Part shown: positions 12,371 to 24,734 of the stretch, piece after piece
Layout: each line of letters begins with the position of its first letter
Numbering within the stretch: the stretch's first letter is position 1
Assembly: GCA_023101885.1 (NCBI GenBank)
Contig: JALPQD010000294.1
Span: 1,849,501-1,913,500, forward strand
DNA: 64,000 nt
Direction: 5' to 3'
From: Typhlomys cinereus
Taxonomy: Eukaryota; Chordata; Mammalia; Rodentia; Platacanthomyidae
Translations under genes and position numbers: made by a program
The notes under the pieces: generated by a model
The model's input: only the letters and a program-made list of their open reading frames with translations
What the model was told of the DNA's origin: nothing
The model's database searches: none

Positions 12371-13525
12371 AAATCTTAAAATGTGTTATTTCTACCATTG
12401 AATGAGGTCTCTGTAATCAACAATAGAAACCTGTGCTATTCCACAAAAATGATAGCTTTCAAAGCAGGTCAGAGCCTAATAGCCATTGTTAGATTTCCAG
12501 AGTCCTGCTACATTTTGCTATGTAGGTAATGCCATTTATCTGCAATGCTACAAGAATTAAAACACTCAATCTTTGTAGCATGGTAGTTCCTGTCATAATT
12601 CCAGCACAGAAAAAGGTGAATTTTTATAACAGCTAAGACCGTGTCAAAAGCCTGCTTCACAGAATGAAAAAAAAAATCTGTGCCTCAGAATATGTAGTCT
12701 AATTATATTTTTTAACCTTGTGGTTAAAATTATGCAACATGTATCAAAGTCAGAGGATTAAAGCAGGGATTCACTGAAAGCAATTATCACAATAGCTTGG
12801 TAGGATTTTTGTTCATTTGGCTGTTGGGTTTCTACTATCGACAAGGCAAGAACAGGGCAGGTTTCTGGGAGGGAAGGATGCCGATGTCAGGAAGTCAACA
12901 CAGGACTTTGAGCAGAATTCTCGGGAAGGCAACTAAGGGTCATCTTGGGTGGAGGACAACGGCTGGTCCTGTGCAGCAGCAGGGTCAGATCTGAGGACTA
13001 AGGCTGGCTGCTAGAGTAAATTTATGTCATCAACATGACTATATGTCCCTCTATTATGCTCTACAGGGAGCCGAGTCACCTGTCCCTCTGGGTCTTCAGG
13101 AAGAAGCTGCACAACTGTCCATCAAGACTTCTTAGCCTTTATTTATTTATTTTCAGTGAGAGGTTATTCACGCTGGGACAAGTAGGATATAATTTGGGAA
13201 TTCTGAGCCTGTGCTAGGCTCCTTTCTTTGTCTGGGAATCTTCTGTTTGGTCTCTACTCAGGCATATTACACACATGCGTGAGATCCGTGTCTCTCAATG
13301 TGAAAGCTTTCTGGCTGTCCATGTCGCACCCCATGGAATTAGTTCACAACTTCCTGTTGCACTGGCTTCCTGCCTGTAACAGCTTTTTATCACTTGGCGT
13401 TTGGTTTTCAGGATCTGTACTCCCCTTCTGAGAGGAGTCTATCTGCCTTAGACTGCCTGCTTTGGTGCCTGCCCCACCGGCCCATGAGTTCCTTCCTTTC
13501 ACTCAGGAGTCAGCCAAAGGTCTCG

Positions 13526-13888
13526 CTAGGGTATGGAGAAAGGCAGCTGTGGTGAGATCAGTTTTGCATCTATAACAAGAGAAGCAAGTTGGACTTCCCA
13601 TTCCGACTCTTCTGCCCAGTGTCTCCAGATCGAGTTCATGACACTCACAAATTGATGGAAGGGCTCACTCAGACGTTCTGTGCTGTCCAGGCAGTCCTGG
13701 GAAGCCACTGAATTCATATCATTCTGATCAAAATTTGAGTCACACTGGACAAATGCCACAATGGCATCAAACTGTAGTTGGCCCAGAAAGGAACTGAAAG
13801 GAGAAGCAGAACTTCTTGCCGGCTGGCCCACAAACTTCCCCTGCCCTTTCTTTAACAGCCCATAGAGAACGCTTAGGGTATATATCAC
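13526..13888 (-). pseudogene. Unrecognised 120-codon open frame, possible retrocopy fragment
   Basis: The - strand frame is open from a TGA near 13911 to a TAG at 13526. The called start is a GTG, so a natural start is doubtful. The translation has non-repetitive, protein-like composition, for example FDAIVAFVQCDSNFDQND and SEPFHQFVSVMNSIWRHWAE, with alternating hydrophobic and charged helix-like stretches. It is unlike the low-complexity frames elsewhere. I do not recognise the family. It lies antisense inside the Bmper intron. No poly(A) tail, splice signal or flanking duplication was resolved, so retrocopy fragment, exon of an antisense gene or chance frame all remain possible. Confidence 0.3.
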
Positions 13889-13971
13889 TGAATCTGCCAG
13901 CCCTGCTTTTCATATGAAAGTGGTGGTTCTCCCACATATGCAAAGGGTGGAGAAGAGCAGATGTGTGTAAG

Positions 13972-14352
13972 TGTCATGATTTAAGTGTGAGCTGTCCCTC
14001 ACAGGCTCATGTGTGAGCATAGTTAACTGATAATAATAAAGGTCATGGTACCTTTAAGAGGCAGATCCTTGTTGGAAGAAGGCCCATCACAGGAGGTGGG
14101 CCTTGATGTTGGGTAGCCCCACCCTGCTAGCAGTCTGCTCTTGCAGTTTCTGCTTATTCTCCCAACTTCATATGGTAATATACATGATCTAAGTCACCTC
14201 CAGCTTCTGCTGCCTGCCATGCTTTTTCCACCATAGTAGACTACCTCTCCTCTGGAACCATAAGCCAAATACATCTCCAGTTTCTCCCTTAAGCTGGCTG
14301 TTTGAGTATTGAGCTGTTGAGAAACTTGCAACAAGAAGTATCTGTATAGCAC
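13972..14352 (+). mobile_element. Diverged ERVL-MaLR-type LTR
   Basis: It starts near TGTCATGATTTAAGTGTGAG and includes CTTGTTGGAAGAAGGCCCAT, CAGGAGGTGGGCCTTGATGT, ACCATAAGCCAAATACATCT and an end near GAGAAACTTGCAACAAGAAG. This is the order of a rodent MaLR LTR, with the polyadenylation signal mutated. Boundaries are approximate. Confidence 0.65.
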
Positions 14353-15719
14353 TGACAGCAACACTGATGGCTGCTACCTATGAGTTTTTTTTTTTTTAAG
14401 TAAGTGACATGGTTATATCTTTTCATCTTGCCACCACATCTAGATGCTTCTCTGTAACTTGTTGAGTGATGAGGACAGAACGGTAACAGTTAAAGTATAA
14501 GTGATGTTTTTGATAGTCTCTCTGCAGCTGGCTGAGCCGCCCAACCAGAGATGTCTCCATCTTTTGCCTCTTCTTGATGCTCAGCCACCAATAAGCCTAA
14601 GATACCACATGGCTATTGTGTGGTTGTCTAGTTCTCTTCCTCCTCTTGCTAACTTCTGCCCTGATACTGTCTTTAGTCTCAGGAAAATTGACAAATATAG
14701 TTCATCCAAAGACCCTTTCTGGTAGCAAAGGGGAAACCCAGAAGTCTGAATAGCTGACTACCAGATGAGTTTGGCTGCTACCACTGCTGGCATGCCCTTC
14801 TGTTCTGGAAGCAGAGCAGAGATTCCCAAGGGTTAATGTATCTGCCTTTCAACGCTGTGCCTGGGAAACACAGCTACTCGCCTCTGTGCAACACAAACAG
14901 TCCTGGTGCCAGAGAAAGCAGAGGGGAAACCACTTGGATTTTTTGTTGCTAGAAGCATAGGCATGTTTGATTTTAGCAGTATTGGAGGCTTGCCTTTTTA
15001 ATAACATGTAGAGCTATAGGTTGCCTTACCATATTGAACATGTCCTTTTCTGGAAATGTGTTATTAAAGCAAAATTTGCTCATCAAATTCTGCTTTCCAG
15101 CTTTCGTTAGATTAAAGAAAAATATTCCCCAGAAAGCAGGAGAGGAGTATGAGAAGTTTATATGAAAATGCCAGTGGAAAAGATCCTTGCAGAAGTGGCT
15201 TTGTTTAGGGCTGCTGCAGCCAGTGAGCCCCATGGTCACCATCACAGTGGGGGCATTGGTGTGTGAAGCTCCCAACTTTGTGAGCTGGGCAAAAGCAGTC
15301 AGGCCACTCCCAGCCCCTCTTTATGATTTACTGGCTGTTTCCTGAGTTACACATTCAAGGAATTGTCTAGAACTAAATGAACCAGACATAGTCCTTGTGC
15401 CCAGAGAAAGAAATGATTTCAAAGGTAGAGTTATTGCAATACTGCAGATGTGGTGAGCATGGGACCTTTCCCTTCACTTGCTATCGTTTTCTGGGCTGGT
15501 CAGGGTGAACATGTAGGGAATTTGAATGGAATCAGAAAGGACAGACTTCATGAAAGATGATGTATATTTGAAGGCAAGAATGGCAGAGTGGGAAGAAGCC
15601 AAAGGTTATTGAGTCAGTTTTCAATGATTTGCTGAACAATTGAGTAAGAAAAGTAATTTGAACTCTAGATTATTAAGGATCTCAAATTGATTGCAAAAAA
15701 TTTTAAATTTCTTTTTTCT

Positions 15720-15812
15720 TGTTTTTGACGGAGGATCTTGACACATAGCCAGGCTAGCCTTGAACTTGTGACCCTCCTGCCTCTACCTCCCAAATATTAG
15801 GATGAACTTCCT
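15720..15812 (-). repeat. B1-like SINE fragment
   Basis: The + strand reads AGGATCTTGACACATAGCCA, then GGCTAGCCTTGAACTTGTGA and CTCCTGCCTCTACCTCCCAA, the reverse complement of a 7SL-derived B1 monomer, truncated and diverged. Confidence 0.75.
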
Positions 15813-16285
15813 TTCCAGGCACTAGTTAGAAGGCAGGAATGAGCTTGACTGTAATCTGATTGCATTTATAAATCCCTCTAGGAAAGAAGGGATGTGTTCC
15901 TTGCAAAATTCTTGGTAGTGCAACTAAGAAAAATTTTAGTGGTGATAAAAATGTTCTAAATCAGCACCATCCAGCGTGGCCATCAGCTATGGTTGACTGT
16001 TGAACATCTAAAATGTGACTAGAGAGTGAGCAAATGGATTTGAAACTTCACTGTAATTAGCTTATTTCCATTTAGACAATCACTTGCAAACAAGTAGCTA
16101 CTGTCTTACAACTTTGCAGGTAACAATTGGGTTTTGATGGCACCCCTGCCAAGGAATGGTGACAAATAGGATTTTAGGGAGATATCTGACCATAGGTCAG
16201 TTTGCATATTGATACAGTGCTGGCTGGAAATCTATGGGGCAAAATGACTAAGTGGTAAAATATGATTTCAGGGAAACCTGAGAGA

Positions 16286-16392
16286 TACACACACACACAC
16301 ACATACACACACACACACATGCACACGCGCACACACACACATGCGCACGTGTGCACACGCGCACATGCACACATGCGCACATGCACATGCAC
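16286..16392 (+). repeat. (CA)n microsatellite with CG/TG variants
   Basis: Alternating AC units with interspersed GC and TG form a purine-pyrimidine alternation over about 100 bases. The Cys/Val frame across it on the - strand is an artefact. Confidence 0.9.
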
Positions 16393-17505
16393 AGCAATGA
16401 CTTATGACAAAGTTCAGTCCTCATGACATCAGTTCATGGGGACTTTGCAGTGGCTCTTGGTGTTTTGTTTCCACTTCATTATGTTGAAGGGTTGTATGAA
16501 CCACACACACAGAGCAAGTGAACTATCAGGGAAGATACCAGGAATGGGGCAGGTAAATCAGGAAACTACTAGTTACATTAGAAAAGATGACTTTAGAGAG
16601 AATGTATGCGCTTTGATTGCATCGTTATTTCTTATTTTACTATATGATGTATTTTAGAAAATAGATACAGTTTACTGCAGAATAGAGCACGCTTGAGCAC
16701 TGAAAGAGGATAAGGCTAAGGAGACCTATGAGCTGATCTGCCTGCAGGCTCTATGCTATTTCTAAAGTATCTAGAATAGGCAGCTTTTCTTAAGAAACTT
16801 TCTTGTCTAGCTAGTTGACAGACCCATTTGGATTGACTCTTACAAAAGGGAAAATGGTATTCCCTTCTTTATGAGAAAGTTCCTAACTATACAACAACCT
16901 TCTGGGCAGTTCAGAATGTCATATTTTCACTAAGGGTCAGAGATACATTTTGGATCATATCTTCTGACCACTAATCAAAGTCTTACAGCTGCAGTCCTAG
17001 CTTATACAGCTGTCGATCATGGGGAAGGGCCCTGTTCTGATGACCTCTAGTACTGCTAATATCAAACTAGATCTTTAACAATTTCCCATTTTGAGAAAAA
17101 AACCTAAAGACATATAAGATTTATATGGCAGATAAGGTTTGAGCCAGGAGTTGGGATTATGGCTGAAATTGCCCAAAAACTGTTTGGCATGTCACTCTCT
17201 CTGACTTCTAGACCTGTGAGGATGACAAATGGCACATAGATGATATACAACTAGACAACTATAGTGAATCAACGGTACATATAAAATCAAGAGAGAAGTT
17301 AAGTATGCAAAGTCTAAAGACTCTAGAACTATGTACTATGATTGCTACTGACGGAATATGGAATCACCAAAGAGATACACCTACAGTAGTCTCGTAGCAT
17401 GCTTGCTACGTTAATAGGTTAATTGCATGGGAAGACCATGGGCTTAGATCTAAAAGAGTGTATCTAAAAGAGAAGTTGAAGCTAGTATAAGTACTTACAA
17501 ATTTC

Positions 17506-17680
17506 TTCTTTCTGATTGTGGATGCAATGTAACAAGCTAACCTCAAACTTGAACTCCTGTGCTCTATTGCAATATATCTTTGAACTGGGAACCAAAATAA
17601 GCCCTTTTCCACAAAGCTGTTTTTATTGGGATATTTACCATAAGAGCAGTAAAAGAACCAAGTCATGGACTAAGATTATA
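17506..17680 (+). mobile_element. 3' part of a MaLR LTR
   Basis: GATTGTGGATGCAATGTAAC, then AACTGGGAACCAAAATAAGC and CCCTTTTCCACAAAGCTG match the 3' half of a rodent MaLR LTR, with the AATAAA-like signal changed to AATAAG. The 5' half is absent or too diverged to see. Confidence 0.55.
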
Positions 17681-19590
17681 AATAAAATAAACCATGACAC
17701 AATAAAAATCTGGAGCTCTGATTCAAAGACCTGTGATAGAAGGAATGATGGTAACTAACATGGCTTGAGCTCCACTTTTTAGATGGGCCTTTAGGAAAAG
17801 ATATATCCAACAACCAGATTTAAGATGAAGAAACTAGCTCTTGCCTCCCTAATGGCCCCTTGATTCTAATGGTCTCTTGAAGAGGACATACAAACCATGA
17901 AATCCAGAAGTGCTGGCAGTTGCAAGCAATCCATGGACCTGGAGTTGTCTTGTTTGTGTCTCAGGCATACTCTTGGACTCATATCAGGAATGACTTTCCA
18001 TCTTGGAAATTATTAGAAGGTAGAAACAAAACTGACTAGAACAAAAAACAGACAAGAATAGCTTTAACGAGGGAGGCACAATGAGTAACATGTTTGCTTA
18101 TCTGCTCATTTGAAAAGTATTTCAGATCGCTTTTGTGTTGACTTTTCCAAAGGTCTGTGGGGAGTGCTTTCTTTCAGGAATCTTTTTTCCTGAATTTCAC
18201 TCAGGAATGATGAATCCTGCTGGCAACTCTTGGGACCTTGATGGCTGCAACTTCAAGCTTAACCCAAGCTCCATCCCACTGATGGCCATTTTGAGTTGAA
18301 AGCCCCTTTGGAGCTGAGGAATTCCTCATTCCAGGATCAGCCTCTATATCTTTCAATTCTCAAGGCAGTAGATCTTTAGTGTCCCATCTTATCACATCAA
18401 AGACAAGGAGTCTTAGAAAGATCCCTAATATGTCGATAGTTTCCCTTCCACTGACCTGTCATCTGACAGATATAACATCTATTTATTCTGAGGAGGAACC
18501 AGCAGAAGATTTTAGTCACCTATAAAATTGATGGAAGTTCTGCCATACAGCTTACTCATTCTCTCTTTTCCCATTAGTTTCAGCATCCTTTGGTCCCTTC
18601 TGTATCTCCTCTACATCTCTTTTGTTGTTCATTTTCTTTCAAAGACCCCTTTGTTGTTCATTTCCTTTCAAAGAAAACTCTAAAGTGTGATTTGTCTGTA
18701 AAGATTCCTGACATAACACAACTATGTTCACACTGGTGTGATGATAGCTGTTTTCCTGATCAGCTCCACAGTCACCAGAAGAGAACTGTGACAGGAGAGT
18801 GTCATGATAGCCAGAGTCATAAATTGTGGTAATATTTATGGTCATTAAAATCTTGCCTCTTATTTATAAAATAGGCATACATACAATAAAACATTCAGGC
18901 ATACCAATTAAAGAAAGGCTAATAATATCCCAGAAACATATAAGAATTCACCTCCAATGTGTCATAAACTGCATTTCCTCATATTGAATTAGTAAGTGTT
19001 ATAAACATGAATAGAACAGTTGAATAATAATTTTTCCCATTCCTGAAATTCAAAGTGTGTTTCAAAATGCTTTTATTTTTCCTTTTAATAAATTCCTTTG
19101 TAACCAGCAAAAGCATGCATAATCATTTCATTATCTGTTCCATCTGCCTGGATGTCAAGTTCACAGCTCCCAAAGATCACAGAGGTGGAAATTTGAGGAC
19201 AGCTCAAAGTGACCTGAGGCAGAGCCTGTGTCAGCCCCAGTACAGGCTGGAAAGGTCGCAGCCCAAGTATTTCATAACCACAACCTTGCATGGATGCTGT
19301 GCCTTTCTCTACCTTTGTTTTACTCTTTATTATGTTTAAATACTAATAAGTGCCATGTTACTTTCTGTTTTGAAACTAAATTGTTTTTCTTAGAAGGGAT
19401 ATGTGTTCAAAGGCAACCTGGATGAAACTCAGGGGGCTACAGATGCAAACAGTTATGCAAATAGAAGGAAGACTGATAGGGAAGAAAAAGGATTATAATG
19501 GGAAAAGGAGGGAAGATGGGATTGGGGATATAGATATTGAAAACACTATAAATTTACTTTATGTATGAAACTTTAAGAGAATAAAACAAT

Positions 19591-19856
19591 TTTTTTATTA
19601 TTTATTCAGTTGTGCATGTGTGCGTGTGTGTATGCATGTGTGTAGAACCACGGGCAAATTCGGGAACCACCAGGGACTGCCTCTACCTCTCCTTGTTTAC
19701 TCTGTCCCGGGATTCACAGGCTCCGCCCTACCAGGACCAGAAACACAGGCCCTGCCCCGCCTCCGCCCGGTGTCTATACATGGGGTCTAGGATCTGAACT
19801 CAGGACCTTCCACTTGCAAGGCAGGTGCTTAACTCCTGAGCCACCTCTCCAGCCCC
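19591..19856 (-). repeat. tRNA-headed (B2-related) SINE with long tail
   Basis: Same family as the copy at 2690. The - strand starts GGGGCTGGAGAGGTGGCTCA. Perfect 14-bp target-site duplications (GAGAATAAAACAAT) lie at 19577-19590 and 19857-19870. A tract ending at 19590 may be an older L1 3' end into which it inserted. Confidence 0.92.
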
Positions 19857-22298
19857 GAGAATAAAACAATGTGAAAAGATGTGATATGTGTTATTTAGAA
19901 AATCAGAAATGAGGAAGTTTCATAATTCTACCATTTCAAGTTGACCATTATGAATATTTGAGCTATCTGTTTTCACTTATTTTTGTTTTCTATCTGATTA
20001 CACAACATTGAATTTCCTAGCTTGCTATTTCTTTCCCCAGTTATTCTGCCCTGAACATTTTTCCATATTTAACAATGTATTGCAAAACACCAGTGTAACA
20101 GTTGTAGAGTATTTCATTTTTCGGTTACTAACTGAGCTGCTATATTGTAGACATTCTAGCTCATTTGCTCCTTTCTTTTTTTTTTTATAACTTATACTAC
20201 CTTGTGATGAAACTCCTTACACTTGAAGACTTTGTCCATGTGGAATACTACTCTTAGGTGTAGAATTTCCCTGTCAAAGAACAAGAAGCTTTCTTAAGGT
20301 TATTCATAAATATTGCCCAAATCTTAATCTCCAGAATTATCATCTAGCACACTTGCCATGAATATGGTTTTTGATTGTAGAAGTCAGAACAAACTGAGTT
20401 GTGTCAATGGTTTTCCTGAGCCTGGACTTTTCTTAAGTCTTGCAACCTTGAGCCAAGTTCTTAACACTTCCATGGTTCTGTTTTCATTCATCGTGGTCAG
20501 AATAGCATGAGCTTTATCCTAGTCCTTGTTCTTTGTGAGAAAGCCTATAGAGTCTTTTATAAAGTCCACATGGTCACCTATTAATGACCCTGAAGGTTGG
20601 CAGTTCATACCTTCACCCTACACAAATATCACGAGAAGCAGACATCTTGACATTTCTTTCCTTGTAAAATTCTTGTACAATGACATGCCCCACTTAAGAG
20701 CAAGCAGTTCCACCCTGAAAAGTGTGGATACATTTACTTCTCACAGATCCTGGGTGCAATCCTGTATGAAAATCACCAATTTGAAGTGAAAAACATTTTC
20801 TTAAATCTGAACATCTGTGACAAAACACATCTTTCAAACATTTAAAAAATATGTAAAACCACTCAAGTAAAGGACTGGTTTTGACAAACATTGTTTTTTT
20901 AAGTGTTGTTTATTATGAGTTCCAAGTCATATGAAAAGCTTGTATCTTTCTTGGTCGTCATGTTATTAGTTGGCTCTCTTGGTGAGGCAGAATGTATGCA
21001 TGGAGTGATTATTAAATGTGTGTTTATGCAGTTTTCTCTCAACAGTGTCAATGAATTGGATTTAGCTGCCCATAATTCATTTTTAAATTGAAGAGAAAGC
21101 TTCAAAAGGAACCAGTAAAATTTAGGAAGAAACAGAAAATGTTCACTAGCAATTTTATCACTCAAACAAATTGAATTTTATCTTATTGTCTATGAAAATT
21201 TTATAGAATTATAAATGTTCTTTTCGATTGGGGAGCTCGTCGCTTTGTGTTAAGACCATACATAACTCCATCATTGTTCTTTATTAGAAGTCATTTCATC
21301 TCTACCATGCAAGTGTCAGCAGTTTACTGAGGACAGACCTCTCCATGGACCACAAAGAGGGAAGAAGTCAGAAGTCTACTGGTAAAATGAAATAGGAGTG
21401 ATGGCAGAGTTAGAGCAGGTGATGCTGTCTATGACATGTGAGCATCGAGTGTGAGCTATTCTGGAATGAAAATTTTAACGAGAAAGGAAATGGGGCTGAC
21501 TAAGAGTTCGTAGGCAGATATTGAGGCTACTTTAGGAACAAGGTAGATTTGGCTTTTCAGTGGAAACCTAGACACTCCATACAATGTGTTATTACTAAAT
21601 GTTTAGTATCTGGATGCATTTGCTAGGACAGGATTTCATGGGACTTTTGTAATGACAGTGGACCAAATCACTAACAAATGCAACCTTGACTATTGCAGAG
21701 AGGAGAGAGAGTAGTTTTTCTGTTCTGACCATTGTGTCTTAGGTAACACTTGTCAGTCAGTGAAATGGAGCGGGCGTTACATGGCTCCCCTCTGTGCTTC
21801 TGGTGGTCCCTGCTTCCCAGGTCTGTATCTTTAAGTAATGGGCACTGTGCCCTACTGACGCGTGACTATTGTTTCTGCTTTCTAGTTCTTGTTCAAAGCA
21901 GGTTGTTTCCTGATTTAGGAATACTCAGGGATAGCTGACCGCTCTCTGCAGTCTGGCGGTCAGCCTGTTCCACAACCAAGGAAAGTATTGCCATGTGGGC
22001 ACTGGATGGCCATGTCCCATTTTTCAGAATCATTTGTGTCACTAGTAATTGTGATTATTAATTTTTCTGTGTTAAGCCTTGAAGTTCACTCTATGGTGAA
22101 GGGAATTTGTTGAACAAAAGCATGAAAATAATAAGTCAGCTTAATTTTATTAATCTTAGAATAATCTTGCATAAATCTCAAGTCAGAACTGCTAATTTGC
22201 TTGCGAGTGGGATGGTGATTTCAGTATAGTGTAATTACAGAGTTTCACTCTCAAAGTTAGGAAATATCATTACATATAATGCTGCTTTATTACATTTA

Positions 22299-22351
<53 letters not shown>

Positions 22352-22586
22352 CAGAGGGCACTTTGTGTGCCTGTGGAAGCCCAAGGGTAACTCTTTGGAA
22401 ATCACCATGGATCGCACTACCTGCTCTTTGCTTTGCTCTGGAGTTTCCCAGACTTTGCTTTCCAGGGTCAGAAATATAGGCAGTTGCCATTTCCACCTGG
22501 CATTTTTACATGGCATCTGGGATCTGGACTCAGGACCTTCTGCTTGTGAGACGGAGGCTTAACCCCTGAACCATCTTTCCAGCCTT
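22299..22586 (-). repeat. tRNA-headed SINE, older copy, with (TG)n
   Basis: The head on the - strand is GGCTGGAAAGATGGTTCAGG with body similarity to the copies at 2690 and 19591, more diverged. Its tail microsatellite is (TG)n at 22301-22349. No clean target-site duplication was found. Confidence 0.8.
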
Positions 22587-22844
22587 TTACTATATTTTTT
22601 TAATTTTAAGGATGCATTAATATGAATCAAAATTATTTAACCTTTATTGTATGGATGGAAATATTAAATGACAATAAAAGTATATAACAAAAATGAAATC
22701 CCATTTGACTTTTTTGCCACATACAGGTATGAATTTGGCTTGTATATTTATTTGTACAGATCTATAGTCAATATATACCTCATTTACTCTTCATTAACAA
22801 ATCTTCTAGGAAATAATTTTGTGAAGTATAATATTCTATGATCA

Positions 22845-22996
22845 GTGAGATGTCCCAGTAGGTAAATGTGCTTGCCACTAAGGTCTGATGATATATATGA
22901 GTTTGCTTCCTGAAACTACAAGGAGGAAGGAAAGAATGAACTCATGAAAGTGGTTCTTTAACTTGCACATACACACCAGTACTCTCTGTGTCTCTC

Positions 22997-23038
<42 letters not shown>

Positions 23039-23065
23039 GCACACACACAGAGTAAATAAATATTT
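22845..23065 (+). repeat. RSINE1-like SINE with (CA)n tail
   Basis: The head reads GATCAGTGAGATGTCCCAGT followed by GGTAAATGTGCTTGCCACTA, then a diverged body, a (CA)n tract at 23001-23049 and an A-rich end with GTAAATAAATA. Confidence 0.65.
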
Positions 23066-23140
23066 TTAAAAGCTAATATTCTATAGCAATGCAATGTGAT
23101 TATTCTGTCTCTTCAGTCAATATGTTTCAAAATTTGTTAG

Positions 23141-23279
23141 CTTGGACTGGTGAGTTAGCTAAGTAGGTAAGGTACCTCTTTGTAAACTTGGTAACCTGAA
23201 TTCAATCCCTGAAAGACCACGTGGTCCATGTGCTTTCTTCTCTCTCTCCTAAATAAATAAATAAATAAATAAATAACAA
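23141..23279 (+). repeat. Short tRNA-like SINE with (AAAT)n tail
   Basis: GACTGGTGAGTTAGCTAAGT, a B-box-like CTGAATTCAATCCCTG and an AAATAAATAAAT tail are typical of a short rodent tRNA-derived SINE. Confidence 0.65.
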
Positions 23280-24091
23280 TTTTAGCTTGCATTCAAACAC
23301 ATTTAATTTTGATTGATATCTTGGCCATTCATTTTTCATATTTAAATGTATGTCTAGAGACTTTGAGTCCTCCCTCTTCACTGCTCAAAGTGTCATAAGT
23401 GGTTACTTTCTTGAGAATTTGACATTCTATGTTCTAAGGAATGGAGGTAAGACTGAGATTCTAAGACACTGAAAAAGCAAATCCTAGCTGTTCGTCTTAG
23501 AAATGTACATGTAGGATAAGATATCTTACACGGTCATGGTCATGGGTTTTTGTGGTTTTTTTTTTTTCAAGCTGGTCATGGTTTTCAGTTATCTCACAGT
23601 GGACTGAGTCATTCACTCCTATCAGCCAAAGTCCCAAACAGCAACAAGGTTGGTCAGCGGCTGTATTCTCTCAGCTGCTTTTCCAGTAGCATCACTGTTG
23701 GGCTTGGTGACTATTTATATCCAAGTTAATTAAAATTGATTCATATTAGAAATCCAGTTGTTTATTCACACCAAACACATGCCAGTCCTCAATAACTAAA
23801 CATGGTTAGTGATTACTTCTTTGAGCAGTGGCAATACTATGACATTTCTGTCATTAACAAGTTATTTTGAACAGTCCTAGTCTAGAAGAAACCCAGTCTC
23901 ATATTTCTCAAGGGTATTCAGCACTAAGCTGGCATACAGAATTTTTATACTCAGTTTCAGATTTTCGAAACCTGAAATAATGGTCTTTGTTGGTCAATCA
24001 GAGTTTTCCATACATCTACCCAAACTTTTCTGCCGGATACTCTTCATTTATTTGCTAATTAACATTCCTGTCTCTCTGTTGGTTCCCATAG

Positions 24092-24222
24092 GTCCTGCGT
24101 AACAGATATGTGTGAATGTCCAGTCCATAAAAACTGTTACTGTGAGTCATTTCTGGCATATACTCGCGCCTGCCAGAGAGAAGGCATCAAAGTTCACTGG
24201 GAACCTCAGCAGAGCTGTGCAG
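24092..24222 (+). CDS. Bmper: Bmper penultimate coding exon (C8 region end)
   Basis: This exon of BMP-binding endothelial regulator, a secreted extracellular modulator of BMP signalling, is 131 nt long. It starts on the third base of a codon after a consensus acceptor (pyrimidine-rich, then CATAG ending at 24091) and ends with the first base of a codon before the donor GTAAGA at 24223. It encodes 43 whole codons reading [20 protein letters not shown] and continuing to EPQQSCA. The seven cysteines and CECP/CYCE spacing are typical of the C8 part of a VWD-C8-TIL module, as in von Willebrand factor-type proteins. The residues match the BMPER C-terminal region as I know it. The frame joins seamlessly to the exon at 33557, making an alanine codon across the junction. 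Upstream exons (VWC and VWD domains) lie outside the window. The open frame continues 43 codons past the donor, which is a read-through and not exon. Confidence 0.95.
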
Positions 24223-24734
24223 GTAAGAAAGCCCTGGAGGACCCCAAGGAGAAGAGCACTATAGTGCCACAAGGACAAGAGAAAGATTTAGGAATGCTGC
24301 TGATGCTGGGTACATCTCTCCTTAGTCAAAGAGAAATTCCTCCAGTGGTCTAACTGGATTACAACCTGATAAACCACAGGGACTTCCTGTAGAGTGGACA
24401 GCATGTAAGGGAAATGCTTTGTGACAAGTACATTTTAATAATCCAAGATTTCCACTGTTGCAAAACCCTCTTAAATTCAAGCTCCCAGCTGGTTGTGCTT
24501 AACACATGGACAGTCACCACTGTGGCTTAGGTCATGTGTGGAGCAAGGACGTTCAGGACCTCAGCAGTCATCTGAGGTCTTCTGCATAAACATGATCTTC
24601 TTTGATGGATTGTTATACGAACACTAGCAGCATTTCTTTCCCTTTGAGATACAGATTCCTACTCGGTGCTTATGATCTTTGTCCTCAGGCACACTAACTA
24701 GCTTATTTGATATGTGAGGCCTTTGTTTATTACA

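Larger units (their letters stand above)
1..24091 (+). other. Upstream Bmper intron (inferred), repeat-rich
   Basis: Because the exon at 24092 has a splice acceptor and begins mid-codon, the sequence before it should be Bmper intron. I looked for cysteine-rich + strand frames ending in a GT donor of matching phase and found none, so no earlier exon is called. Repeats within it are listed separately. The stretches 1-920, 1130-2240, 3480-8260, 9840-12060, 12370-13520, 14360-15710, 15820-17505, 17690-19580, 19880-22290 and 23280-24090 hold no gene I can support. Confidence 0.7.

Noticed and set aside
13911..13972. Splice acceptor just upstream (on the - strand) of the unrecognised frame
   Set aside because: An AG precedes the start of the protein-like part, but the tract before it is not pyrimidine-rich, so I do not call an exon.
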